Shown here in pieces: positions 1 through 7,489 of a DNA stretch of 12,261 nt. The DNA is from Acidobacteriota bacterium (GTDB lineage: Bacteria; Acidobacteriota; Terriglobia; Bryobacterales; Bryobacteraceae). Below the pieces are notes generated by a model that saw only the letters and a program-made list of their open reading frames with translations, searched no databases and had not been told where the DNA came from. A program made the position numbers and the translations under genes. The stretch spans positions 1 through 12,261 of the forward strand of contig JAPKYY010000347.1 of NCBI GenBank assembly GCA_026394095.1, given 5' to 3'. Numbering within the stretch: the first letter of the stretch is position 1; every line of letters starts with the position of its first letter.

Positions 1-153
1 AAGCATTACTGCGGTTCCTTCCACCGGCGAGGAAGTTGGGTCTGTAGCGGCTGAAGCAGGATCATAGACAGAAGTGTTGGATTGGCGCTTAACAAATGAA
101 TAGGCATTTGAGTCCCAACCACTTCGCTCATTTTCAATCTTGTATTTGACTGT
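1..153. other. left edge, no assignable gene
   Basis: No gene can be assigned here with confidence. The minus strand stays open from the toxin remnant's TGA (154-156) to the window edge, in the same frame, for about 51 codons (containing ENERSGWDSNAYSFVKR), but no convincing start codon is seen. On the plus strand a short frame entering from the left edge ends at a TAG near base 64 (tail EEVGSVAAEAGS). Either could be the end of a neighbouring gene or chance. Nothing else stands out. Confidence 0.25.
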
Positions 154-608
154 TCATGGAATCGGCGATTCCAAGCTCGCGAAGGCTGCCCGAATTGCTT
201 CCGACAGGACGGTGCCGTCGAAATTGTACAGGGAAGCTAAAAGCCAAATATCAAAGTAATCCTTGAGGCGACTGTTCAGTAGCCCCAGCATTGTCATAGC
301 TTCCAGTTTGTCGGCGATCACGATCTCCTTGGGAAATGCCCAAAGCAGTGGCGCGGGGAGGTTCAAAATAGCCGGGTACTCAATTCTGGAAGCAGCCGGT
401 GTGATCACGTCGCCGAATCCCATGTCGATTTGGATGGGCACTCAGGCGCGGGCCAATGTCGCATCGAAGCGAACCCGCACACACTCGTAGTCCGCGTCTT
501 CCTTGATTCGAAGGATCTCCAACGCAGCAGTTCCTGAAATGGGCGGTCTTGCCGCTTCGCCTCATTCAGTAACCTTTGGCGGATGGAGGCTGCAACATCG
601 CGGCTCAC
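154..608 (-). pseudogene. abiEii-like nucleotidyltransferase toxin, decayed
   Basis: This is the remnant of a type IV toxin of the AbiEii family (nucleotidyltransferase fold), normally neutralised by the AbiEi protein encoded just upstream. It starts at GTG (606-608), overlapping the antitoxin stop as GTGA. The first ~28 residues match the family start (MSRDVAASIRQ...RPFQELL). The family then expects a long segment holding the GS..R-type nucleotide-binding motif and the first catalytic acids. Instead the sequence jumps, one frame over, to RIKEDADYECVRVRF. An in-frame TGA (442-444) follows; a CGA-to-TGA change fits, since the family reads ARVPIQIDMGFGD here. The later part is well preserved (IQIDMGFGDV, ADKLEAM, GLLNSRLKDYFDIWLL). 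The protein stops at ESPIP, before the usual C-terminal tail. It cannot make an active enzyme. Family assignment is firm; the size of the deletion (of the order of 80 codons) is estimated from memory of family members. Confidence 0.82.
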
Positions 609-1219
609 AGGATCGCCTCAATGTAGGGAAGTATGATCTGCTTCACTCGATCGACCTCGGCAAACTGAAGGATCGACTTCATCCCTTTGCGTCCATTTCG
701 CTCCCGACGCATGCGAAGTGCTTCAATGGCCACATCGAGCCCAATCTTATTGCGGTACTTGAAGCAATCCGCGATCGTTTTCTCAGCGGAGAAAACGCGG
801 ACGCCGACACCGTCGATCTTTACGGTCTCAACTCCAACCGCAAGTGATTTTTCCGGATACCAAAAGGCGCGGATGGGTAGGCCATCAATGCGAGGTAGTT
901 GGGCATGGCTGGGTATCGCTATGTCGATCATATGCGGGACTTGTGTAGTAAGCCGGTGGTGGGCAAGCGCCGAGATCAGACAAAATACTGGCTTTGGCGC
1001 TCGGGCAGAGATCATTATCCAATCTGGATTGCTGATCGCGCGATCACTGGCAAGCCGGTAAAGCCCCCGGCCGATTCTTTCGATCTCAGCCGAGTCCCGC
1101 AATTGATAAAGCGTCCGTGGATGGATGCCCAGCCGAATTGCGTCAGAGGTGCGAATCGGGCTGCGGTGTTTCGCAAAAATGGTACGCGCTTGCGCGAGTG
1201 CTGACACAAGTTGTGGCAT
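605..1219 (-). CDS. AbiEi-family antitoxin / transcriptional regulator
   Basis: This 204-residue protein is the antitoxin partner of AbiEii-type toxins. Such proteins bind their own promoter through an N-terminal winged helix and counter the toxin through the C-terminal domain (family knowledge). Visible features: a helix-turn-helix at about residues 20-57 (TSDAIRLGIHPRTLYQL, then ERIGRGLYRL, the wing), the conserved PVFCLISALAHHRLT block (77-91), and VFSAEKTIADCFKYRNKIG (143-160). The ATG at 1219 is chosen over the longer frame from 1369 because GAGGAG lies 7 bases before it and the added leader (repeated NCHQ) comes from repeat DNA. The stop overlaps the toxin start by 4 bases, showing an operon. 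The gene looks intact although its toxin is destroyed, so it is now probably an orphan antitoxin. A related stand-alone regulator is possible but less likely given the neighbour. Confidence 0.85.
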   Translation of the reverse strand: MPQLVSALAQARTIFAKHRSPIRTSDAIRLGIHPRTLYQLRDSAEIERIGRGLYRLASDRAISNPDWIMISARAPKPVFCLISALAHHRLTTQVPHMIDIAIPSHAQLPRIDGLPIRAFWYPEKSLAVGVETVKIDGVGVRVFSAEKTIADCFKYRNKIGLDVAIEALRMRRERNGRKGMKSILQFAEVDRVKQIILPYIEAIL

Positions 1220-1237
1220 GGATAGACTCCTCGGATA

Positions 1238-1264
1238 GTATAGCGACTTTCCGATAGTTCTATC
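1238..1264 (-). promoter_or_regulatory. abiE promoter with possible operator repeats
   Basis: Reading the minus strand, TATACT (1243-1238) is a good -10 box 18 bases before the antitoxin ATG; no good -35 box was found at 16-18 bases. The element GATAG-tt-CTATC (1253-1264) is a 5-base inverted repeat, and CTATCGG and CTATCCG recur as direct copies 19 bases apart on the minus strand, the second overlapping the -10 box. AbiEi proteins repress their own operon by binding repeats around the promoter, so this is a plausible operator, but the link is inferred. Confidence 0.45.
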
Positions 1265-1283
1265 CACCAGGGACCGCGCTGAA

Positions 1284-1339
1284 AACCCAACGTGCCATCG
1301 AGTTTTCGAGCAGGATTGGTGACAGTTTTGGTGACAGTT
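1284..1339. repeat. imperfect direct repeat, copy A, with 12-base tandem
   Basis: Copy A holds AACCCAACGTGCCATC (1284-1299), a 13-base gap, then GGATTGGTGACAG (1313-1325). Both blocks recur exactly and in the same order in copy B (1416-1489), where the gap is 45 bases. Within copy A the unit TTGGTGACAGTT is repeated exactly in tandem (1316-1327 and 1328-1339). The copy lies just upstream of the antitoxin promoter. The origin is unknown; a recombination or integration scar near the tRNA gene is a reasonable guess. Confidence 0.7.
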
Positions 1340-1415
1340 TGTGCGATGGCAGGCTAATCCGATCGCCAACTTGTTGATTCTGAAAGATTAGTTATTGTTG
1401 GATGTGCCCAAAATC

Positions 1416-1489
1416 AACCCAACGTGCCATCACGCAAGTAAGGTTTTAGAATCAATAACTTATAAGGATGTTGGGGGGATTGGTGACAG
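1416..1489. repeat. imperfect direct repeat, copy B
   Basis: Copy B holds AACCCAACGTGCCATC (1416-1431) and GGATTGGTGACAG (1477-1489), separated by 45 bases rather than 13. An 8-base inverted pair (AGTTATTG at 1390-1397 and CAATAACT at 1453-1460) straddles its left block. It ends about 45 bases from the 3' end of the tRNA gene, on the side where integrating elements often insert. No integrase gene is visible in the window. Confidence 0.65.
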
Positions 1490-1532
1490 GCCAAAATTGC
1501 TTAGAGATTAGCCTAAGTCCAATAGAATGTGT

Positions 1533-1609
<77 letters not shown>

Positions 1610-1614
1610 TTCAT

Positions 1615-1643
1615 AGATTAGCAACCAAAACCTTCAGGGTCAA
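1615..1643 (-). promoter_or_regulatory. probable promoter of the initiator tRNA gene
   Basis: On the minus strand TTGACC (1643-1638) and TAATCT (1620-1615) are separated by exactly 17 bases. The -35 box matches consensus at five of six positions; the -10 box keeps the conserved TA...T. The -10 box ends only five bases before the mature tRNA 5' end, so transcription would start very near the mature end, which is unusually close; the true -10 box might lie elsewhere. Confidence 0.4.
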
Positions 1644-1678
1644 GGAATGGCCCATTATTTGCTGATAGCTCGAAGTAG

Positions 1679-1708
1679 TTGACACCCCTGCACCAATGTC
1701 GATATTGT
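1679..1708 (+). promoter_or_regulatory. probable promoter of the DUF1592 operon (leaderless)
   Basis: A perfect TTGACA (1679-1684) and TATTGT (1703-1708) are 18 bases apart. The ATG at 1715 follows the -10 box by six bases, so the expected transcription start coincides with the start codon. No Shine-Dalgarno sequence precedes this ATG, consistent with a leaderless messenger. It is placed back-to-back with the tRNA promoter in the ~105-base gap. Confidence 0.55.
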
Positions 1709-1714
1709 CCAACC

Positions 1715-3882
1715 ATGCCTGCGACTTCCAGCCTTATCCCCGTTCTTCTGGTCGCGGCCAGTCTTTGTGCGCAGACGCCGGCGGAAGAACAACTCGTGCA
1801 GCGCTATTGCCTTGGTTGCCACAACTCCAAAATGAAGACTGCCGGCCTGTCGCTTGAAAGCCTGAGCATCGATGCGCATCCCGGTGAATGGGAAAAAGTA
1901 GTTCGCAGACTGCGGGCCCGGCAGATGCCTCCCGCCCCACTGCCCAGGCCGGATGAGGCCAGTTATCAATCTCTCGTGCGATCGCTGGAGAACACGCTTG
2001 ACCGTAGTGCTGCAGCCAAGCCCAATCCCGGCCGTACCGATACCTTTCGCCGCCTGAACCGTAACGAATACCGCAATGCCATTCGGGACCTGCTCGCTCT
2101 TGACGTTGATGTCTCGTCGATGCTGCCAGCGGACGAATCGAGCCGTGGCTTCGACAATATGACTGTTGGTGATCTCTCGCCCACTTTACTTGAGAGCTAT
2201 CTCAATGCTGCTCGCAAGATCAGCCGCCTGGCGATCGGCATCGCACCGAAGTCTCCGACTACGACTTCCAGATCCGACTGGCCCGGGATCGTAACGAACA
2301 TGTCGAAGGCCTGCGTGGGACGCATGAAGTGGAAGTACTCGTCGATAACGAAAGGGTGAAGCTCTTCACCGTAAAGCCCCCGCCAACGGGCGACCATCAG
2401 GCGGTAGACCAGCACCTGAGCTTCCGGCTTCCGCTGAAGGCCGGCCCGCATCAAATTGCGGTGACCTTCCCCAAGCAGCCCTCGCTGTTGATGGAGACCG
2501 AGCGGCAGCCTTATCCAGCCCACTTCAATATGGACCGGCACCCGCGTATCACCCCGGCTCTTTACTCTCTGTCGATCAACGGGCCTTATCAAACGCAGGG
2601 GCCGGGCGACAGCCCGAGCCGCAGACGCATTTTTACGTGCAAGAGCCAGGATGAGGCTTGTGCCAAAACGATTCTGTTGACGCTATCGCGCCGGGCTTAC
2701 CGCCGCCCTGTCACGGATCGCGATATTGCCGCGCCACTGCGATTCTTTCGCGAGGCGCGCGCGACAGAGCCTTTCGATTCCGCTATCGAGATGGCTCTGC
2801 GGGCCGTGCTGGTGAGCCCTGAGTTTCTGTTTCGTGTAGAGCAGGACCCGGAAGGCGTAGCCGCGCAAACCGCTTATCGCATTTCAGACCTGCAACTCGC
2901 TACGCGCCTGTCTTTCTTTCTCTGGAGCAGCATCCCGGATGACGAGCTTTTAAGCGCCGCTGCGAACAACACTTTGCATACATCGGCGGTGCTCAACACC
3001 CAAGTGAGGAGGATGCTGGCCGACCCTCGTTCGCGTGCGCTGATCGACAACTTCGCAGCCCAGTGGCTGCACCTGCGCAATCTCGACAGCGTAACGCCGG
3101 ACATGCGCGGCTTCCCGGATTTTGACGACAACCTGCGCCAGGCCTTTCGCCGCGAGACTGAGCTCTTCTTTGACAGTGTGCTGCGAGAAGACCGAAGTGT
3201 TCTCACGTTGCTCAAGGCTGATTACACCTTTTTGAACGAGCGGCTGGCCAAACACTACGGGATCCCGAATATCTATGGGGGCCAGTACCGGCGTGTTGCG
3301 CTGGGTCAGGATCGGCTGCGTGGCGGATTGCTGCGACAGGGCAGTATTCTCACAGTTACTTCTTATGCCACACGCACCTCACCGGTGATTCGTGGCAAAT
3401 GGATTCTCGACAATATCCTTGGCATTCCTCCTCCACCACCGCCGCCTAACGTGCCGGCGCTTAAGGAAAACGGCAGCATTGGCAAGGCACTCACGCTGCG
3501 TGAGCGGCTGGCTGAGCACCGCAAGAACCCGGCCTGCTTTGGCTGCCACCAATTGATGGACCCGATTGGTTTCTCGATGGAGAACTACGACGCCGTGGGG
3601 CGCTGGCGACAGAGCGATGATATTGCCGGTGGATTGCCCGATGGCAGCAAGTTTGATGGCATCGCGGGGCTGGAAGCTTCGCTGCTGCAGCGGCCCGAAC
3701 TCTTCGCCAATACATTTACTGAAAAACTGCTGGCTTATTCGCTGGGTAGGGGTATCGAATCGTATGATGCAGCCTCGGTGCGCAAGATCGTGCGGAATGC
3801 CCAGAGTAGCGATTACCGCATCTCATCGTTTATTCTTGGAATCGTAGCGAGCGAGCCGTTCCAACAGAGGAGAAGTCAATGA
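1715..3882 (+). pseudogene. DUF1592-family (planctomycete-type cytochrome) protein, frameshifted
   Basis: The gene encodes an exported multi-domain protein of unknown function found in Planctomycetes, Verrucomicrobia and Acidobacteria. Domains in order: a signal peptide (residues 1-20, ending LCAQ), a cytochrome-c-like start with YCLGCH (CxxCH at 32-36), DUF1587 (around TFRRLNRNEYRNAIRDLL), then, in another frame, DUF1595 (ILLTLSRRAYRRPVTDRDI), DUF1592 (AVLVSPEFLFRVEQDPEG, RLSFFLWSSIPDDELL), DUF1588 (QGSILTVTSYATRTSPVIRG, followed by a proline run) and DUF1585 (ACFGCHQLMDPIGFSMENYD, a second CxxCH, and FTEKLLAYSLGRGIE). The frame changes near 2238-2260: the first frame is coding through RKISRLAIG and the second from about YDFQIRLARDRNE. 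Roughly 35-40 residues normally found between these points are missing, so this is a deletion rather than a one-base slip. The start at 1715 is chosen because it gives a clean signal peptide. The stop overlaps the next start as ATGA. Confidence 0.85.
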
Positions 3883-5178
3883 TCATTTCGAAAAGATCGA
3901 TTCCACGCCGTACGGTTCTGCGAGGTCTTGGGGCCACTCTTTCGCTGCCCTTCCTCGATGCGATGGTGCCGGCACTCAGCGCTCAGGCACCGGCCACCAA
4001 ACGCCTCAGCACAGTCTACATTCCGATGGGCGCGCACATGCCGGAATGGACTCCGGCCAGCAAGGACGGTTTGCTGACGCAGCTATCGCCGAGCTTGAGC
4101 CCGCTTGAGAAGGTTCGCAATTACATCTCTGTCGTTCAAAATCTGGAGCTTAAAAACGCCTACCCCGGCACACACGCTACCTCGAATGCGGCGTTTCTGA
4201 GTGCGGCGACAGCCAAGTGGACCGAGAGCAGTGATTACTACCTTGGCACTACCGCAGACCAGGTTGCAGCCAAGCAGATTGGGCAGGCCACGCGGCTGCC
4301 TTCGATTGAGCTTGCGATGGACTTGCTTACCGTGGTGGGGCAGTGTGACAACGGCTACGCCTGCGTTTATCAGAACAATCTCTCGTGGGCTTCGCCCACA
4401 TCGCCACTGCCGGGTGGCCTTTGAGCGGCTCTTCGGGGATGGTGGTTCGATTGCGGATCGCAAGTCTGAGTTGCGGAAGGATTCGAGCCTGCTCGACTGG
4501 GTACGCGAAGACATCGCCCGGCTGCAGAAGAGGCTCGGGGCGGGAGACCGGTCGAAGGTGAGTGATTATCTCGATACGGTGAGAGAAGTGGAGCGTCGCA
4601 TCCAGAATGCGGAAGCTTCTACCGGACAATCCACACTGCGCGACCTCGACCGGCCCGTGGGGGTTCCGGCATCTTATGCCGATCATGCCCGCCTGATGTT
4701 TGACCTGCAGGTGCTGGCGATGCAGGGTGACGTTACGCGTGTGATGACCTTCCAGCTGGCTCGCGAAACCAGCAATCGCAGCTACCCGGAGATTGGCATC
4801 TCCGAGTCGCATCACCCGCTCACACACAATGGCGGCGATTCAGAGAAGCTGGCGAAGGTAGCGAAGATCAACGCCTTCCATGTTTCGCTGTTTGCTTATT
4901 ACCTCGAGAAGCTGAAAGCCACGCCTGACGGTGACGGGTCTTTGCTCGACCACTCCAGTATTCTTTACGGCAGCGGCATGAGCAATGCCGATATCCATGA
5001 CCACACGAATCTACCCATCATCGTGGCGGGCGGCAAGCCCTCGGGCGGGCGGCATATTGTGGCCAAAGAGAATACGCCGCTGGCTAACCTGCACCTTACG
5101 CTGCTGGACCGGGTGGGTGTGAAGATTGATTCCTTTGCCGACAGCAAGGGCAAGATTCCAGAACTTTCACTGGCATGA
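3879..5178 (+). pseudogene. DUF1552-family exported protein, frameshifted
   Basis: DUF1552 proteins are exported, of unknown function, and are regularly encoded next to DUF1592 proteins. The ATG at 3879 overlaps the previous stop and follows GAGGAGAAG, a good ribosome site. A twin-arginine-type leader is visible (IPRRTVLRGLGATLSLPFLD, then ALSAQ). The first frame runs through GTHATSN, LPSIELAMD and NNLSWASPTSPLP and then ends at TGA (4422-4424). The second frame picks up VAFERLFGDGGSIADR at about 4410 and continues to the normal end (SESHHPLTHNG, SSILYGSGMSNADIHDHTNL, PLANLHLTLLDRVGV). Relatives have only a few residues between SPLP and the FERLFG block, so a loss of about 14 bases (or another length two more than a multiple of three) explains the break. 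The product would be cut at about 180 residues, losing the more conserved C-terminal half. The end overlaps the ankyrin gene as ATGA. Confidence 0.85.
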
Positions 5179-6530
5179 TCTCTACACTCCTCTTTACTGC
5201 GCTGTCGATGGCTGCAACGGATTTGCCGACAGCAGCACTGCAGGACGACGTTGCGGCTGCAAAGGTTTTGTTGCGCGATGGGGCTAACGCGAGGGCTGCG
5301 AACCGGTATGGGGTGACGCCTTTATCGATTGCCTGCACCAATGGCAGTGCGCCGATGATCGAGCTTTTGCTCAAGGCTGGTGCGGATGCGAACACGACGT
5401 TGCCGGGTGGAGAGACCGCGCTAATGACGGCAGCCCGAACAGGCAGGGTGGATGCCGTTAACGTGCTGCTGGCTAATGGAGCAGACCCGAATACCAAAGA
5501 ACCTCGCCGTGGACAGACTGCGCTGATGTGGGCGGCTGCTGAAGGCCACACGGCGGTGGTAGAAGCGCTGATTGCCAAAGGGGCCAAGTTCCAAGATCGT
5601 CTCCCCACGGGCTACACGCCCTTTCTCTTTGCTGCACGCGAAGGCAGGACTGCTGTGATTGAAGCGCTGCTGCGGGCTGGGGTCGACATCAATGAAGTGA
5701 TCACAGCTACGCCCAATGCGCCCAAGGTGAATGGGGCTCCGCGCGAGGGGACAACGGCTTTGCATCTGGCAGTTCTGAGCGGGCATTTTGAGCTGGCTTC
5801 GATGCTGCTGGATCTTGGGGCAAACCCGAATGCCGATGCCAGTGGCTGGACTGCGCTTCACGCCATTACAGGCGTACGCAAGCCTGGTGGAGGCGACAAC
5901 AATCCCGCGCCGCTCGGCTCGGGCACGATGACGAGTATTGAGCTGGTGAGGAAGCTGAAGGCGAAGGGTGCAAACCTCAATGCCCGCATGACCAAACGCA
6001 TCAACGTCGGGCTTACGAGTCTGAATACGCTTGGTGCGACGCCCTTTATGCTGGCGGCACGTAGCGCTGATTTTGAATTGATGCGCGAGCTGGCAAAGCT
6101 GGGTGCAGACCCGCTGATTCCTAATGCGGACGGGTCCACTCCGTTGATGGCGGCGGCGGGCCTGGGTACACGGTCGCCCGGTGAGGATGCGGGGACTGAA
6201 GAAGAAGTTGTCGAGGCCATCAAAGTGGCTCTTGAGCTTGGCAACGACATCAACGCCGTAGACAAGAACGGCGAGACGGCGATGCACTCGGCTGCTTATA
6301 AAAACTATGGCGCCGCAATCCAGTTACTGGTGGATCGGGGCGCCAAGATCGAAGTATGGAATAAGAGGAACAAGTCTGGCTGGACGCCTCTGGCGATCGC
6401 GCAAGGCTACCGCTTCGGCAACTTCAAGCCATCTCCTCCGACGGAAGCCGCTTTGCGAAAAGCTTTCGCCAAGGCCGGCGTCAAGCCGGAAGAGTTTCAG
6501 AACACCAACCATTCCGACTACAAGCGCTAG
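5175..6530 (+). CDS. secreted ankyrin-repeat protein
   Basis: This 451-residue protein has a short N-terminal hydrophobic stretch (ISTLLFTALSMAA) that may act as a signal peptide, then about ten ankyrin repeats. Repeat cores are seen at residues ~48 (TPLSIA), 80 (ETALMTAAR), 114 (QTALMWAAAEGH), 147 (YTPFLFAAREGR), 194 (TALHLAVLSGH), 225 (WTALHAI), 289 (TPFMLAARSAD), 321 (STPLMAAAG), 367 (ETAMHSAAY) and 403 (WTPLAIAQG). Ankyrin repeats form a protein-binding scaffold; no enzyme motif is seen. It starts inside the stop of the DUF1552 gene (ATGA), so it belongs to the same operon and probably binds a partner connected with those two proteins (inference). The frame is intact, unlike both upstream genes. 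The stop TAG shares the palindrome CTAG with the stop of the opposing receptor remnant. Confidence 0.9.
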   Translation: MISTLLFTALSMAATDLPTAALQDDVAAAKVLLRDGANARAANRYGVTPLSIACTNGSAPMIELLLKAGADANTTLPGGETALMTAARTGRVDAVNVLLANGADPNTKEPRRGQTALMWAAAEGHTAVVEALIAKGAKFQDRLPTGYTPFLFAAREGRTAVIEALLRAGVDINEVITATPNAPKVNGAPREGTTALHLAVLSGHFELASMLLDLGANPNADASGWTALHAITGVRKPGGGDNNPAPLGSGTMTSIELVRKLKAKGANLNARMTKRINVGLTSLNTLGATPFMLAARSADFELMRELAKLGADPLIPNADGSTPLMAAAGLGTRSPGEDAGTEEEVVEAIKVALELGNDINAVDKNGETAMHSAAYKNYGAAIQLLVDRGAKIEVWNKRNKSGWTPLAIAQGYRFGNFKPSPPTEAALRKAFAKAGVKPEEFQNTNHSDYKR

Positions 6531-7061
6531 AAGTCTAAACGCAGGCTGAACTTCAGCTGGCGCGAAGTGCCAGTGCCGTTGGAGCCATCGTTTGTATTGA
6601 GAAGAATGCGACCGAAGCTGCCATTCGAGATATTGTTTACGGGGTTAGCGAACTGAGCACGGCTGACGAATACCGTAAGCGTTGACTGCAAACCATTGAA
6701 ATTGGTTTTGCCGTTAAGGCGCTTTTCATCGATGTGGCCGAAAGAGGGAAGTGGAGGGTGGCGAGACTGCCCTACGGTAAGGGCCACGGACTCAGTCTGA
6801 GTCTTGTTCAGAGCTGATCTGGCAATCCAGGCTTTATAGCGGCCGACGGAAACACCGGGGAGTTGATTCTCACCACTGCTTTGAAGTTTTGGTTTCGCAT
6901 TGGAAGCCGGTCGAGGAAGATTCAATCGTTAGCTAAGCATCTGCGATGCAGACTCCCGATGCTTCTTTTACCGTGCCGCTCAGGAAGTAACGATCCACGT
7001 GGGCAATGGCAGATACAAGGGTAAGGATTGCAGGAGCAATCAACCTGAATTTAGAGCACAT
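6527..7061 (-). pseudogene. TonB-dependent receptor (Oar-like), collapsed remnant
   Basis: The piece begins with ATG at 7061 (MCSKFRLIAPAILTLVSAIA, a signal-peptide-like stretch) followed by FLSGTVKEASGVCIADA, the typical opening of a carboxypeptidase-regulatory-like plug domain (GTVKDASGA.I..A). The frame then meets TAG (6933-6935). In another frame follow scraps of the barrel end: SRHPPLPSFG, NFNGLQSTLT, RAQFANPVNNISNGSFGRI, and the terminal RQLKFSLRLDF, the aromatic C-terminus of an outer-membrane barrel. Intact relatives are roughly 1000 residues long; here everything fits in 535 bases, so nearly the whole plug and barrel are gone, by several deletions. It converges on the ankyrin gene and shares the CTAG stop. 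The identity rests on recognised end motifs, not on an alignment. Confidence 0.7.
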
Positions 7062-7079
7062 TTGGCTTAAGTCTAAATT
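7048..7079 (-). repeat. inverted repeat around the receptor start codon
   Basis: Perfect 8-base arms AATTTAGA (7048-7055) and TCTAAATT (7072-7079) enclose the ATG at 7059-7061. In the transcript they could form a hairpin holding the start codon in its loop. A regulatory role is speculative, and the gene behind it is dead. Confidence 0.4.
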
Positions 7080-7489
7080 TGCAGCGATTGCGATTGGATG
7101 ATTGTGCGGCGCCGAGACCGAAAATAATGCATACATCTCAACATATGCATGCATTATTCAGGCTTTGGGCCATTGCTTTGGATTCGCCAGCGAAGTCGAC
7201 TAGTACTTTTTACTCATTAGCTTGGCCTCGCTAAACCCTTTGTTTTCTTGAAACAGGGAATCCGGATCAGCCCCGAACCCAGTACCATTCAGGCGAAAGT
7301 ACTGTCGCGTGAGGCTATGAAAACAAAGAACTTGTCCTAGGACTAAAGCGATTGATTTACACGCATAGTCCCATTGTTTGAAGCATCCTCCCAGCCGCAT
7401 ACTCAAAAGCGAAAGATAAGGCGATTCGCTTAGAGCTTCCTAACAAAGGTGCCGGGCGGGGGCCACAAGTTCTTAGGAGGAAATAATTC
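7062..7489. other. gene-free leader between receptor remnant and PEP-CTERM gene
   Basis: No convincing gene is seen in these ~430 bases. They contain an inverted repeat AATAATGCAT (7123-7132) / ATGCATTATT (7149-7158) with a 16-base loop, possibly an operator of the dead receptor, and a hairpin CAGTAC (7280-7285) / GTACTG (7299-7304). A 68-codon minus-strand frame (7200-7406) resembles no family I know. No promoter close to consensus was found for the downstream gene, and I do not recognise a known riboswitch. The ribosome site AGGAGG is at 7475-7480. Confidence 0.5.

Noticed and set aside
1316..1339. Tandem 12-base units as the start of a CRISPR or satellite array
   Set aside because: Only two units with no spacers; too short for an array.
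1220..1369. Longer N-terminus for the antitoxin, starting at 1369
   Set aside because: The added residues come from the repeat DNA (NCHQNCHQ) and cross the promoter; GAGGAG before the ATG at 1219 and the family start both favour the shorter form.
4395..4425. Programmed ribosomal frameshift in the DUF1552 gene
   Set aside because: No slippery heptamer is seen at the junction, and residues present in relatives are missing there, so a deletion explains it better.
4083..4827. Minus-strand open frames opposite the DUF1552 gene (4083-4514 and 4327-4827)
   Set aside because: Both are antisense shadows; the plus strand carries clear DUF1552 motifs in two frames.
5421..6287. 288-codon minus-strand open frame inside the ankyrin gene
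   Set aside because: It lies wholly antisense to a well-supported repeat protein, and its translation has no recognisable domain; repeats of GC-rich codons commonly leave such shadows.
7200..7406. 68-codon minus-strand open frame in the leader of the PEP-CTERM gene
   Set aside because: No ribosome site, no recognisable family and it overlaps a hairpin; kept only as part of the gap description.
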